From assembly GCF_020857975.1 (NCBI RefSeq), contig NZ_JACWUO010000002.1, positions 310,001-374,000 of the forward strand: 64,000 nucleotides of DNA. The letters run 5' to 3'. The notes beneath the pieces are model-generated. The model had not been told where the DNA came from and did no database searches. It saw only the letters and a list, made by a program, of their open reading frames with translations. This document shows positions 53,184-62,138 of this stretch, in pieces; positions within the stretch are counted from its first letter, which is position 1; the number at the start of each line of letters is the position of its first letter. A program made the position numbers and the translations under genes. The stretch comes from Stenotrophomonas rhizophila. GTDB lineage: Bacteria > Pseudomonadota > Gammaproteobacteria > Xanthomonadales > Xanthomonadaceae.

Positions 53184-54587
53184 TCAGGCCGTCGGTACTT
53201 TAGTGAGTGCGACGTCGATGCGTTTCAAGGCCTCTTCACGCCCGGCCAGGAACACCGTCTGCGAAATGTCCGGGCTGACCTGGGTGCCGGTGATGGCCAC
53301 GCGCAGCGGCTGGGCGACCTTGCCCATGCCGATCTCCAGCGCCGTGGCGGTATCGTGCAGGGCCAGCGAGACGGCCTCGGCGGTCCAGTCGGCGATCCCG
53401 GCCAGCAGCTCGCGGGCCTTGCCCAGCGCCAGTTCCGCGCCCGGCTTGAAGTGCTTGGCCACGGCCGCCTCGTCGTACTCGGCCAGCGGCTGGTACCAGA
53501 CCACGGCCTTTTCGGCCATTTCCTTCAGCGTCTGCACGCGGTCGCGCAGTGCCACCACCACGTCGGCCGGGGCCGGGCCGGCGGCCAGGTCCAGGCCCAG
53601 CTTGTTCAGCTGGTAGACCAGGTGCGGGGCGATGCTGGCCGGTTCGACGGTCTTCAGGAAGTGCTGGTTGACCCAGCCCAGCTTGGCCATGTCCAGCCGC
53701 GCCGCCTTGGAATTGCAGTTGGTCACATCGAACAGGTCGATCAGCTCCTGCCGCGTGAACAGCTCCTGGTCGCCATGCGACCAGCCCAGCCGGGCCAGGT
53801 AGCTCAGCAGCGCGTCGGGCAGGTAGCCGGCATCCTTGTACTGCATCACATCGGCCGCGCCGGTGCGCTTGGACAGCTTGGCGCCCTGCTCGTCCAGGAT
53901 CATCGGCATGTGCCCGAACTTCGGCACCGGCGCGCCGATGCCTTCATACAGGTTGATCTGGCGCGGGGTGTTGTTGATGTGGTCGTCGCCGCGGATGACC
54001 TCGCTGATGCGCATGTCCCAATCGTCCACCACCACCGCGAAGTTGTAGGTGGGGAAGCCGTCCGGGCGGAAGATCACCATGTCGTCCAGCTCGCTGTTGG
54101 CGATCTCGATGCGGCCCTTGATCAGGTCGTCGAACACCACCGTGCCTTCCAGCGGGTTCTTGAAGCGGATCACCCGGTTCGGGTCGTCCCGGTACGGCAG
54201 CCCCAGCTCGCGCGCGGCGCCGTTGTAGCGCGGCTTTTCCTGCTTGGCCATCGCCGCTTCGCGCATGGCGTCGAGCTCTTCGCGGGTTTCATAGGCGTAA
54301 TAGGCCTTGCCGTCGGCGACCAGTTGCTGCGCCACTTCCAGGTACCGGGCCACGCGCTGGGTCTGGTAGATGGGGCCTTCGTCGTAGCCCAGGCCCAGCC
54401 AGTCCATCGCCTCCAGAATCGCGTCGATCGCGCCCTGGGTACTGCGTTCGCGGTCGGTGTCCTCGATGCGCAGCACGAATTCGCCGCCACGGTGGCGGGC
54501 CTCCAGCCAGCAGTACAGCGCCGTGCGGGCGCCGCCGATGTGCAGGTAGCCGGTGGGACTGGGGGCGAAACGGGTGCGGCAGGTCAT
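53184..54587 (-). CDS. gltX: Glutamate--tRNA ligase
   Basis: 467 residues, class I synthetase. HIGH motif variant [23 protein letters not shown] variant [10 protein letters not shown], and the anticodon-binding domain at the C terminus. [15 protein letters not shown] at the start is diagnostic. ATG 54587 is the first residue of that motif ([13 protein letters not shown]). Followed by zur, an arrangement that couples a zinc-dependent synthetase to the zinc regulator; whether this enzyme keeps its zinc site could not be judged from sequence alone. Confidence 0.97.
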   Translation of the reverse strand: MTCRTRFAPSPTGYLHIGGARTALYCWLEARHRGGEFVLRIEDTDRERSTQGAIDAILEAMDWLGLGYDEGPIYQTQRVARYLEVAQQLVADGKAYYAYETREELDAMREAAMAKQEKPRYNGAARELGLPYRDDPNRVIRFKNPLEGTVVFDDLIKGRIEIANSELDDMVIFRPDGFPTYNFAVVVDDWDMRISEVIRGDDHINNTPRQINLYEGIGAPVPKFGHMPMILDEQGAKLSKRTGAADVMQYKDAGYLPDALLSYLARLGWSHGDQELFTRQELIDLFDVTNCNSKAARLDMAKLGWVNQHFLKTVEPASIAPHLVYQLNKLGLDLAAGPAPADVVVALRDRVQTLKEMAEKAVVWYQPLAEYDEAAVAKHFKPGAELALGKARELLAGIADWTAEAVSLALHDTATALEIGMGKVAQPLRVAITGTQVSPDISQTVFLAGREEALKRIDVALTKVPTA

Positions 54588-54669
54588 GGAAGGCTCGGGG
54601 AACGGGAATCCCCCGATTTTACCATCACCCCCGGGAGGGCACGGCGGCGGCGGCCGCCGTGCCGCTTCC

Positions 54670-56304
54670 TCACCGCTGCGGCTGCGGCTCGGGCTTGCGC
54701 GGGAAGGCTTGCTCGCGCATGGCCGCGTGGTAGGCGAAGGAGGCCACGATGGCGGCGGCCTGCTTCAGGTCTTCCGGTTCAGCGTGATCCCAGGTATCGA
54801 GGTGGCTGTGGTGGACGTTGCTGAAGTAATCCAGCCGGTCCTGAATGAACTGGAAGCCCGGCAGGCCGATGCGGTCGAAGCTGATGTGGTCGGTACTGCC
54901 GGTGTTGCGGGTGGCCACGGTGGTGGCACCGACATCATGGAAGGGCGCCAGCCATGCCTGGAAGATCGGCACCGCGGCCATGTTCTCCTGCGCGTAGATG
55001 CCCCGGAAGCGGCCCGAGCCGTTGTCCATGTTGAAGTAGACCTGGAATTTGCTGTAGTCGCGGGTCTTGTGCAGGGCACCGGTCGGCTCGCGCAACGAGG
55101 CCGGCAGCGCCTTCTGCGCCGCATCGGCAGGCTCGGGGAAGCCACCGAAGTGCTTGGCCACATAGGCCTGCGAGCCGATCAGCCCTTGTTCTTCACCGCT
55201 CCATAAGGCCACCCGGATGGTCCGCTTCGGCTTGGCGCCAGCGGCCTTGAGGATGCGCATGGCCTCCATCATCACCGCCACGCCGGCGGCGTTGTCGGCC
55301 GCGCCGGTACCGCTGTGCCACGAATCCAGGTGCGCACCGATCATCACCACCTCATCGGGCCGGCTGCTGCCACGGATCTCGGCCAGGGTGTTGTAGCCGG
55401 GCTGGTCGGCCTGGTCGGTGAAGCGCGCCGCCACATCCACGCGCAGGCGCACGGGCTGCTTGGCCTCCAGTGCACGCGCCAGCGGATTGAAATGTTCGGC
55501 GATCATCGCCAGTTCGGGAATGCCGACCGATTCGCCTGCCTTGCGCGAGCCACCGCCGGCAACACGGATGATGCCGTTGTCCCAGCCGCTGATGCTGATC
55601 GAGGCCAGCGCACCTTCTTCGACGAAGAACGCGTTGACCCTGGCCGCCAGCGCCTGCTTCTCCTGGTACTCCTTGACCCGCTTGGCGCGGTCGGCCAGCA
55701 CGTCCTTGTCCTTGGGCAGGGTGAATTCCTGCAGGCCTTCCAGCGACGTCGCGTCATGCCGGTGCGAATCGGCGTCGGTGCCCCGCTTGTACTCACGCGC
55801 CTGGCCCAGCAGCAGGATCTTGCCGCGCAGCTTGCCGCGGTACTTGTCGATGTCTTCGGGCTTCTTGATGTCCACCTGCACCAGGTCGCCCTCGACCGGA
55901 CCGGAGGTACCCGGCGTCCATGCCTTGGGCAGCGCATGCAGCGGCTGCACGCGGTCACCCAGCATCTCCACGCTGGCCGAGGTGAATTCCCAGCCACGGC
56001 CGAATGCGTCGAAGGCTTCGTCGTGGACGTTGTCCAGCTTCCAGTCGTTGAACCGGCCGCGCGTCCATGCATTGGCCCGGCCCATCGCCGGCGAGTTGGT
56101 CAGGCGCGGCCCGATGCGTTCGGTGAGGTAACTGAAGGTGTCCATCACCTGCGATTGATGGAAGGCCTGTTGGCGGATCTTGCCCACCATCTCCAGGTCC
56201 ACCGTTTCGCGCTGCTGCGCCGTTGCATTGCCACCCACCGCCAGCGCTACCGCCAGCACGCCCCACTTCAGCACATCGCACCCCTGCCTTCCGGCACTGC
56301 TCAT
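54670..56304 (-). CDS. Exported M28-family zinc aminopeptidase
   Basis: 544 residues, signal peptide ([15 protein letters not shown]). M28 catalytic domain from about 300: metal ligands [20 protein letters not shown], catalytic Glu pair in [15 protein letters not shown], then [10 protein letters not shown] and [10 protein letters not shown] at the end. A PA-type insert precedes it ([13 protein letters not shown]). Probably a periplasmic or secreted aminopeptidase; substrate unknown. Start ATG 56304 accepted; the GTG at residue 11 (VLKWGVL) is also possible. Single gene. Confidence 0.87.
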   Translation of the reverse strand: MSSAGRQGCDVLKWGVLAVALAVGGNATAQQRETVDLEMVGKIRQQAFHQSQVMDTFSYLTERIGPRLTNSPAMGRANAWTRGRFNDWKLDNVHDEAFDAFGRGWEFTSASVEMLGDRVQPLHALPKAWTPGTSGPVEGDLVQVDIKKPEDIDKYRGKLRGKILLLGQAREYKRGTDADSHRHDATSLEGLQEFTLPKDKDVLADRAKRVKEYQEKQALAARVNAFFVEEGALASISISGWDNGIIRVAGGGSRKAGESVGIPELAMIAEHFNPLARALEAKQPVRLRVDVAARFTDQADQPGYNTLAEIRGSSRPDEVVMIGAHLDSWHSGTGAADNAAGVAVMMEAMRILKAAGAKPKRTIRVALWSGEEQGLIGSQAYVAKHFGGFPEPADAAQKALPASLREPTGALHKTRDYSKFQVYFNMDNGSGRFRGIYAQENMAAVPIFQAWLAPFHDVGATTVATRNTGSTDHISFDRIGLPGFQFIQDRLDYFSNVHHSHLDTWDHAEPEDLKQAAAIVASFAYHAAMREQAFPRKPEPQPQR

Positions 56305-56373
56305 CGAGCCTGCCAGTCTAGCCAGCGCCGGTGCGGCGCCCCCGTCCCATCGGTCATGTACGCAGCGCCGCGC

Positions 56374-56784
56374 TCAGCCGTTCCAGCCCAGCCACAGCTG
56401 GGCCTGTGCCGGCAACAGCAGCAGCCAATGGCGACGGTCCACGCTGGTGCAGCCGAAAACCGGCGCGTGCGCCGGCCAATCGGCGGGCAGGCCATCGATA
56501 CCGATCTCGGCCAGCGCGGCGCTGCCGGCCTTCCATGCCCGGTAGCGCGGTACCCGCCCGGCCACGGCGCCGCGGCCCTGGCGCGCGCCGGACAGCCAGT
56601 CCAGGCCCTGCCGCTGCACGCCCTCGCAGCTGCGCCGGGCCAGCGTGAAGCGGACCAGGCCGGGGGCGATCCGCGCCCCCGGCAAGGCCGCCAGCACGCC
56701 ACTGGCCTGCAGCAGCGCATCCACCTCCAGCAACGCGGGAATGCCCTGCCCCGCCCGTTGCCGCAATTTCTGTCGCCAGCCCAT
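56374..56784 (-). CDS. Conserved-looking protein after creD, unknown function, 136 aa
   Basis: No recognised domain. ATG 56784 has a good GGAGG ribosome binding site that lies inside the gap after creD (9 bp between), so it is probably the last gene of the cre operon. Basic N terminus (GWRQKLRQRAG), hydrophobic/aromatic C terminus ending LLLLPAQAQLWLGWNG, and few charged residues in between. No signal or clear membrane helix. Possibly an accessory protein of the CreBCD system in this genus. Confidence 0.7.
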   Translation of the reverse strand: MGWRQKLRQRAGQGIPALLEVDALLQASGVLAALPGARIAPGLVRFTLARRSCEGVQRQGLDWLSGARQGRGAVAGRVPRYRAWKAGSAALAEIGIDGLPADWPAHAPVFGCTSVDRRHWLLLLPAQAQLWLGWNG

Positions 56785-56793
56785 GTCGCCTCC

Positions 56794-58113
56794 TTACTTC
56801 AGGCTGGCGCCGAGTTCATACCAGTCGACCCGGCGGGTGATCCACATCGCCGTGGCCAGCACGCCGAACAGCAGCAGCGACCCCATCAGCAGTGCGTTGT
56901 TTTCCGAAATCAGCAGGCCGTACAGCGCCCCGTACAACACGGTCAACATGCCGGCGAAGCCCAGGCCACGCGCCCAGCTTTTCAATACCCCCGACAGGTA
57001 CACCGCCTGCACCCCGATGCAGGCCAGCGCCGACAGCACGTAGGCCAGCCAGAACGGAATGTGCTCGGACAGGCTGAGCAGCAGCAGGAAGAAGATCGCC
57101 AGCGCCAGGCCCACCATCAGGTACTGCAGCGGATGGATGCGCAGGCGCTTGATCAGCTCGAACAGGATGAAGCCGACGAAGGTGAGCACGATGAACAGGA
57201 TGCCGTACTTGCTGGCGCGGTCGGCCTGGGTATAGATGTCCACCGGGTTGACCAGCTCGACACTGACCGTTTCCGGCTCGACATCCTTGCTGTCGCGCAG
57301 CTGGCGCTGTGCTTCGGAGGCCAGCGAGGACACCGCCCACTGCGCGTCGAAGCCCTGTTCGCCGACGTTGCGCTGGTTGGGCAGGAAGCTGCCGCCGAAC
57401 AGCGGATGCGGCCACGGCGAACGGATCGCGATGCGGCTGTCATCGCCCACCGGCACCACCGCCAGCGAACGGGTGCCATCGAGCACCAGCTCCAGCGCCA
57501 GCGCACTGCCCTTGAGCATGCCGCCGCTGTCGTGCTCGAAGCCACGCAGTGGCACCTGCAGGCCCTTGCCGATGCCGGTCACCGCGCCGACGCCCGGCTG
57601 CAGGGTCAGTGCCCGGCCGTCGACCTGCAGCCTGGGCGAACCGACCAGGCCGCGTACATCGGCGATGCCGACCACCAGGTATGGCGTGCCGTACACGCGG
57701 CCGGGCTTGATCGGGTAGTCGTCGTCGGCGAACTCGGCGGTGACCTTGGCCTTCCAGCTGTAGACCGGCACCCGGAACAGCCCGACCCGGCGCTCGTCGG
57801 GCTGCATCTGGCCGTCCACCAGCAGCTTGGACGGCATCTGCAGCCAGTAGCTGCTTTCGGTCTGGGTTTCCAGCTTCTTGTTGCCGGCCGCATCGACCAC
57901 CTCGACCTGGCGGGTATCGGTCCACGGCACCACCCGCACCGGGCCGGTCAGGGTCTGCGCGCCGGCACGGCTCTGCGACACGCGCAGATAGGCCTCGTCA
58001 CGGTAGGCCTCGCGCTCGTTGATCACGCCCTTGATCATCATCAGCGGGATCAGCAGCAACAGGATCAGCCCGCCGACGATGGCGAACCGCAACAGCATTT
58101 TCAGGGATTTCAT
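56794..58113 (-). CDS. creD: CreD inner-membrane protein
   Basis: 439 residues. N-terminal helix (MLLRFAIVGGLILLLLIPLMMI), then a periplasmic beta-rich domain with typical CreD signatures (YRDEAYLRVSQSRAGAQTLTGP, PLFGGSFLPNQRNVGEQGF), and five to six C-terminal helices including LFELIKRLRIHPLQYLMVGLALAIFFLLLLSLSEHI. CreD is the classic target of CreBC, induced by beta-lactams and linked to envelope integrity and beta-lactam resistance. It lies just after creC, with a cre-tag site between. Confidence 0.94.
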   Translation of the reverse strand: MKSLKMLLRFAIVGGLILLLLIPLMMIKGVINEREAYRDEAYLRVSQSRAGAQTLTGPVRVVPWTDTRQVEVVDAAGNKKLETQTESSYWLQMPSKLLVDGQMQPDERRVGLFRVPVYSWKAKVTAEFADDDYPIKPGRVYGTPYLVVGIADVRGLVGSPRLQVDGRALTLQPGVGAVTGIGKGLQVPLRGFEHDSGGMLKGSALALELVLDGTRSLAVVPVGDDSRIAIRSPWPHPLFGGSFLPNQRNVGEQGFDAQWAVSSLASEAQRQLRDSKDVEPETVSVELVNPVDIYTQADRASKYGILFIVLTFVGFILFELIKRLRIHPLQYLMVGLALAIFFLLLLSLSEHIPFWLAYVLSALACIGVQAVYLSGVLKSWARGLGFAGMLTVLYGALYGLLISENNALLMGSLLLFGVLATAMWITRRVDWYELGASLK

Positions 58114-58177
58114 GGCCCGTCCTCGGTTGGGAGGGGGCCAGCTTGGTGGCTGCCGGTGTGCGGGGTTTGTGCTGAGT

Positions 58178-58193
58178 TTGAAGTCTGTGTGAA
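58178..58193 (-). promoter_or_regulatory. cre tag (CreB binding site) upstream of creD
   Basis: On the minus strand TTCAC-ACAGAC-TTCAA matches the direct-repeat consensus TTCAC-N6-TTCAC except for the last base. It is 65-80 bp upstream of the creD ATG, between creC and creD, so creD has its own CreB-controlled promoter. Confidence 0.7.
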
Positions 58194-58212
58194 GTGCCCG
58201 TGCCGGCGTGGC

Positions 58213-59673
58213 TCAGCGCCGGGCCGGCGCGGCCGGGTCGCGCCACGGCAGCCACAACGCGGCGATCGCGCCGCCGCCTTCGCGGTTGCGCAGCTGCACC
58301 CGGCCGCCATGCAGGCGCGCCACTTCCTGCACGAACGACAGCCCCAGCCCGGAACTGCGCAGGCCGGTGGCCGGGCGCGCCAGCGAATAGAACCGTTCGA
58401 ATACCCGCTCCAGTGCGTACTCGGGCACGCCACTGCCGCGGTCGGCCACCCGCAGCGCCACGCCCTGCCCTTCGCGGGCGGCACTGAGCTGGATGCGGCC
58501 GGCCGGGCTGGAGAACGCCAGCGCGTTCTCGAGCAGGTTGTTCAAGGCCTGCCGCAGCAGGTAGCCATCACCCTGGATCACCAGCGCGTCGGGCGCTTCG
58601 ACATCGATCTGCACCGCAGCGGCCTGCGCACGCATCGCCACCGCCGCCGCGGCGTGCTGCAGCAGCGGGCCCAGCTCGATCGGCTCGCGCTTCTGCAGCC
58701 AGCCGTGCTGTTCCACTTCGGCCAGCGCCAGCAGTTTGTCGATGGTTTCGGTCAGGCGCTGCGCCTGGCCTTCGATGCTGCGTGCAAAGTGCGCGCGGTC
58801 GGCATCGGGCAGCGGCTCCTGCAGCAGTTCGGCCGCGCCGCGGATTGCCGCCAGCGGGCTCTTCATTTCATGGGTCAGCGACTGCACGTACTGTTCGACG
58901 TAGGCCTTGCCTTCGAGCTTGCGGCGCATGGTTTCCAGCGCCTGGCCCAGATCGCCGATCTCGTCGCGGCGCGGCTTGGGCGGCGGCACCGGTTGCCCGG
59001 CGCTGACCGCCTTGGCGTAACGGTTGAGCCGGTTCACCCCGTGCATCAGCCAGCCGGTCATCAGCAGCCCGATCAGCGCCGACAGCCCGATCAACCATGC
59101 CCCGCGCTGCATGATGGCGCGCTGGCTGGCGGCGATGAACGGATCGATGCTGCGGTTGGGCTGGGCCAGGCTGAGCACGCCGATCAGCCGACGGCCATCG
59201 GCCGGGTCGTAGATCGGCGCGGCCACGTGCATCACCGAGTGGGTAGCATCGCCCGGGGTTTCCGGGCTGGAGCGCGCGCCGTACTCGCCGCGCAGGGTGC
59301 GGTAGACATCGTTCCAGCGCGAGTTGTCGCGGCCCACGCCCTGCCCGCGGGAGTCGTACAGCACGATGCCGCGGGCGTCGGTGATGGTGACCTGGTAGTC
59401 CAGGGTGCGCTTGGGGAATCGCCAGACCATCGCCTTGGGATCGCGGCGCTGCGCGCGGGCCAGATCGGCCACGAAGCGGCCGTTGCCGATGGTGCCGGCC
59501 TTGACGTCGCTGGCGGCCAGTTCGGCCAGCACGTTGGCCGCATCGACCAGGGTCGATTCCATCGCCTGGCGCACGCCGGGCTTGACCTCGTTGACGAAGA
59601 TGCGCATCACGAAGAACGCGGCGATGCCCACGATCAGGAAGAACCCCAGGAACAGCTTCAGGCCCAGGCGCAC
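58213..59673 (-). CDS. creC: CreC sensor histidine kinase
   Basis: 486 residues. Helix 1 (about 3-23), periplasmic sensor (to about 190), helix 2 (GAWLIGLSALIGLLMTGWLM), HAMP linker, phosphoacceptor His268 in SLTHEMKSPLAAIRGAAELL, and HATPase boxes NNLLENALAF, GSGVPE and GLGLSF. The start is GTG 59673, one base after the creB stop, with GGAGG in the end of creB; this restores the CreC N terminus RLGLKLFLGFF. Second gene of creBC(D). Confidence 0.94.
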   Translation of the reverse strand: MRLGLKLFLGFFLIVGIAAFFVMRIFVNEVKPGVRQAMESTLVDAANVLAELAASDVKAGTIGNGRFVADLARAQRRDPKAMVWRFPKRTLDYQVTITDARGIVLYDSRGQGVGRDNSRWNDVYRTLRGEYGARSSPETPGDATHSVMHVAAPIYDPADGRRLIGVLSLAQPNRSIDPFIAASQRAIMQRGAWLIGLSALIGLLMTGWLMHGVNRLNRYAKAVSAGQPVPPPKPRRDEIGDLGQALETMRRKLEGKAYVEQYVQSLTHEMKSPLAAIRGAAELLQEPLPDADRAHFARSIEGQAQRLTETIDKLLALAEVEQHGWLQKREPIELGPLLQHAAAAVAMRAQAAAVQIDVEAPDALVIQGDGYLLRQALNNLLENALAFSSPAGRIQLSAAREGQGVALRVADRGSGVPEYALERVFERFYSLARPATGLRSSGLGLSFVQEVARLHGGRVQLRNREGGGAIAALWLPWRDPAAPARR

Positions 59674-59674
59674 C

Positions 59675-60364
59675 CTACACCTCCAGCGCGTAGCCCAGGC
59701 CGCGGTGGGTGCGGATCGGGTCGGGTTCGGCGCCGGCCGCACGCAGCTTGGCGCGCAGGGTTTTGACATGGGTATCGACAGTGCGGTCGGCGCTGTCGGC
59801 GGCGCTGTCCCAGCCGCGGTCCATCAACTGGGCGCGGCTGAGGATGGCGCCGGGGCGCTGCAGCAGCGCGGCCATCAGCGCGTACTCGTAGCGGGTCAGG
59901 TCCAGCGGGTGGTCGTCGAAGCGGATCCGGCGGCCCTCGCGGTCGATCGCAAAGCGGCCGTGCTGCTGCCAGCCGGCCGGTTCGGCGGCGGTAGCGCTGC
60001 GGCGCAGGCGCGCGCGTACCCGCGCCACCAGCTCGCGCGGCGAGAATGGCTTGGCCATGTAGTCGTCGGCGCCCAGCTCCAGGCCCAGCACCCGGTCGAA
60101 CTCGTCGTTGCGCGCGGTCAGGAAGATCACCGGCACCTCGCTGAAGGTGCGCAGGCTGCGGCAGACCTCGAACCCGCTCATGTCCGGCAGGCCCACGTCC
60201 AGCACCACCACATCGAAGGGGTGCTGGCGCAGCGCCTCCAGGGCCTGCCCGCCGAGCAGGCAGTGCCGGGCGCCGTAGCCCTCGCTGCGCAGGGCGTACA
60301 GCACGGTATCGGCGATGGCGGTTTCGTCCTCGACCACCAGGACGTTGTGCAGGGGGCGGTTCAT
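59675..60364 (-). CDS. creB: CreB response regulator
   Basis: 229 residues, OmpR type. Receiver with phosphoacceptor Asp56 (VVVLDVGLPDMSGF), acidic Glu12/Asp13 and Lys in YMAKPFSP; winged-helix DNA-binding half with LTRYEYALMAALLQRPG and RTVDTHVKTLRAKL. It activates creD through the cre tag described. ATG 60364. First gene of creB-creC. Confidence 0.94.
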   Translation of the reverse strand: MNRPLHNVLVVEDETAIADTVLYALRSEGYGARHCLLGGQALEALRQHPFDVVVLDVGLPDMSGFEVCRSLRTFSEVPVIFLTARNDEFDRVLGLELGADDYMAKPFSPRELVARVRARLRRSATAAEPAGWQQHGRFAIDREGRRIRFDDHPLDLTRYEYALMAALLQRPGAILSRAQLMDRGWDSAADSADRTVDTHVKTLRAKLRAAGAEPDPIRTHRGLGYALEV

Positions 60365-60409
60365 GCGCGCAGCATAGCCGCTGGGCCCGCCGCCCCGTAC
60401 ACTGCGCCG

Positions 60410-61267
60410 ATGAATTACCACCACGCCTTCCATGCCGGCAACCATGCCGACGTGCTCAAGCACATCGTGCAGCTCGCCCTGCTCGACACGTTCAAGCGCA
60501 AGGACAGCCCGTTCTTCGTGCTGGACACCCACGGCGGCGCCGGCCGCTACCTGCTGGCCAGCGAGGAAAGCCGCAAGACGCTGGAAGCCGAGGATGGGGT
60601 GATGCGGCTGATGGCCCAGCCCACGCTGCCGGCGGTGATCGAGCGTTACCTCAAGGCGGTGCAGGCCGACAACCCGGTCGGGGCGATGATCAGCTACCCC
60701 GGCTCGCCGCTGCTGACCGCCCGGACCCTGCGCGAGCAGGACCGCATGGCGGTGTGCGAGCTGCAGGACGGCGAGGCCGCCGCGCTGAAGGCGCTGTTCG
60801 CCCACGACAGCCGGGTGGCGGTGCTGCACGCCGACGGCTATGCGCAGAACAAGGCGCTGCTGCCGCCCAAGGCCAACGGGGCCAAGATCGGCCGCGGCCT
60901 GGTGCTGATCGACCCGCCCTACGAGGGGCAGGATGCCGAGTACGTGCGCATCCTGGCCTCGGTCAGCGAGATCCTGGCGCGCTGGCCGCAGGCCAGCTTC
61001 GCGATCTGGTTCCCGATCAAGCAGCGCCGCACCGTGCTGCACTTCCTGCGCAAGGCCTGCGCGCTGCCGGTCAAGTCGGTGCTGACCGTCGAACTGCTGG
61101 TGCGCCCGGACGATTCCCCGCTGCGCCTCAACGGCAGCGGCATGCTGCTGCTCAACCCGCCGTGGCAGTTCGACCAGACCCTGGCCCCGGCCATGCCGGC
61201 GCTGAAGCAGTACCTGGGCGAAGCCGGTGCCAGCACCCGCCTGCAGTGGCTCAAGCAGGCCGAATAG
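60410..61267 (+). CDS. rlmJ: 23S rRNA (adenine-2030-N6)-methyltransferase RlmJ
   Basis: 285 residues, full length. N terminus MNYHHAFHAGNHADVLKHI is the RlmJ signature. The SAM-binding DTHGGAGRY motif and the catalytic DPPYE (LVLIDPPYEGQ) are present, as is a C-terminal LLNPPWQFD. It modifies 23S rRNA A2030. Divergent from creB by 45 bp. Confidence 0.96.
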   Translation: MNYHHAFHAGNHADVLKHIVQLALLDTFKRKDSPFFVLDTHGGAGRYLLASEESRKTLEAEDGVMRLMAQPTLPAVIERYLKAVQADNPVGAMISYPGSPLLTARTLREQDRMAVCELQDGEAAALKALFAHDSRVAVLHADGYAQNKALLPPKANGAKIGRGLVLIDPPYEGQDAEYVRILASVSEILARWPQASFAIWFPIKQRRTVLHFLRKACALPVKSVLTVELLVRPDDSPLRLNGSGMLLLNPPWQFDQTLAPAMPALKQYLGEAGASTRLQWLKQAE

Positions 61268-61394
61268 CCCGCCCGGACACGGGCCGGCGCCCCCGGCCCG
61301 GCCTGGCCCGCTTCCCTGAACGGCGTGAGCGTTCCGTTCACGGAACTGCCCCCCGGGGATGCGAGAATCCGAAGACCACCTAGGAATCACCGGT

Positions 61395-61940
61395 ATGGCT
61401 ACCCGTAACCGCATGCCGCCCTGGCACGAGATCTTCAAGGCACCCAGTGGCCATGAGCTGCTGATCCGCCCCATCCGTCCCGAAGACGGCGCGCCGCTCC
61501 ACGCCGCGTTCAGCCTGTTCGGGCCGGAAGAAATCCGCGACCGTTTCCTGCAATCGGTGACCGAACTGTCGCCGGAAACCACCCAGCGCCTGACCCACCC
61601 CAATCCCAAGAGCGAAATCACCCTGGTCGCGGCCGAGTCCCTGCCCGCCGGTGAAGCCGTGGTCGGGGCGGTGGCACGGGCCTCGATCGTCCAGGGCACC
61701 CGCGAAGCCGAGTACGCCATCCTGGTCAGCCGCTTCCTGGTCGGCCAGGGCCTGGGCCGGCAGCTGATGCGCAAGCTGGTCAAATGGGCGCGCGGCAAAT
61801 ACCTGGACCGCCTGTATGGCGATGTGGCCGAACAGAACGAGCCGATGAAGCAGTTGGCCGCGTCGCTGGGCTTCAAGCCGGTACCGCACCCGCAGGGCAC
61901 GCCCGGGCTGGTGCGCATGGTACTCGAGCTCGATAGTTGA
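61395..61940 (+). CDS. GNAT family N-acetyltransferase
   Basis: 181 residues. The GNAT fold with the acetyl-CoA loop in VGQGLGRQLMRKLVKWARG (the Q/R-x-x-G-x-G/A motif) and the segment YGDVAEQNEPMKQLAASLGFKP. It resembles the acetyltransferase part of protein-lysine or amino-acid transferases of the PatZ type, but here alone. ATG 61395 has AGGA about ten bases upstream; ATG 61359 would add 12 residues. Stop TGA is followed at once by GGTAG of a SMAG unit. Confidence 0.87.
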   Translation: MATRNRMPPWHEIFKAPSGHELLIRPIRPEDGAPLHAAFSLFGPEEIRDRFLQSVTELSPETTQRLTHPNPKSEITLVAAESLPAGEAVVGAVARASIVQGTREAEYAILVSRFLVGQGLGRQLMRKLVKWARGKYLDRLYGDVAEQNEPMKQLAASLGFKPVPHPQGTPGLVRMVLELDS

Positions 61941-62066
61941 GGTAGTGCCGGCCGCTGGCCGGCTCCCGACGATGCTTCCCGATGTGCGTGGTTGCCGGCC
62001 AGCGGCCGGCACTACCATCGCGTGGTGAACCTTTGCGTGGTTGCCGGCCAGCGGCCGGCTCCACCG
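61941..62066. repeat. Three SMAG hairpins between the GNAT gene and mfd
   Basis: Stems GCCGGCC/GGCCGGC at 61947-61963 (plus, GTAG head adjacent to the GNAT stop), 61994-62010 (minus, head GTAGT at 62016-62011) and 62043-62059 (minus, head changed to GTGG). They fill most of the 198-bp gap before mfd. Confidence 0.8.
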
Positions 62067-62120
62067 TCATGTCGGTTCGCCGCCATCCGTACCGGCTGAC
62101 ACAGCCGCGACCGCACGGTC

Positions 62121-62129
62121 TGCTAAAAT
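62121..62129 (+). promoter_or_regulatory. Extended -10 element before mfd
   Basis: TGCTAAAAT, a TGn-TAAAAT extended -10 box, ten bases before the mfd ATG. A CTGACA is found 22 bp upstream, too far for a normal -35. The leader would be very short. Confidence 0.3.
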
Positions 62130-62138
62130 CGGCGGTCA

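Noticed and set aside
55315..59766. 1483-codon open frame on the plus strand across the peptidase, creD and creC
   Set aside because: Antisense shadow of the M28 peptidase, creD and creC; no recognisable domain and no ribosome binding site.
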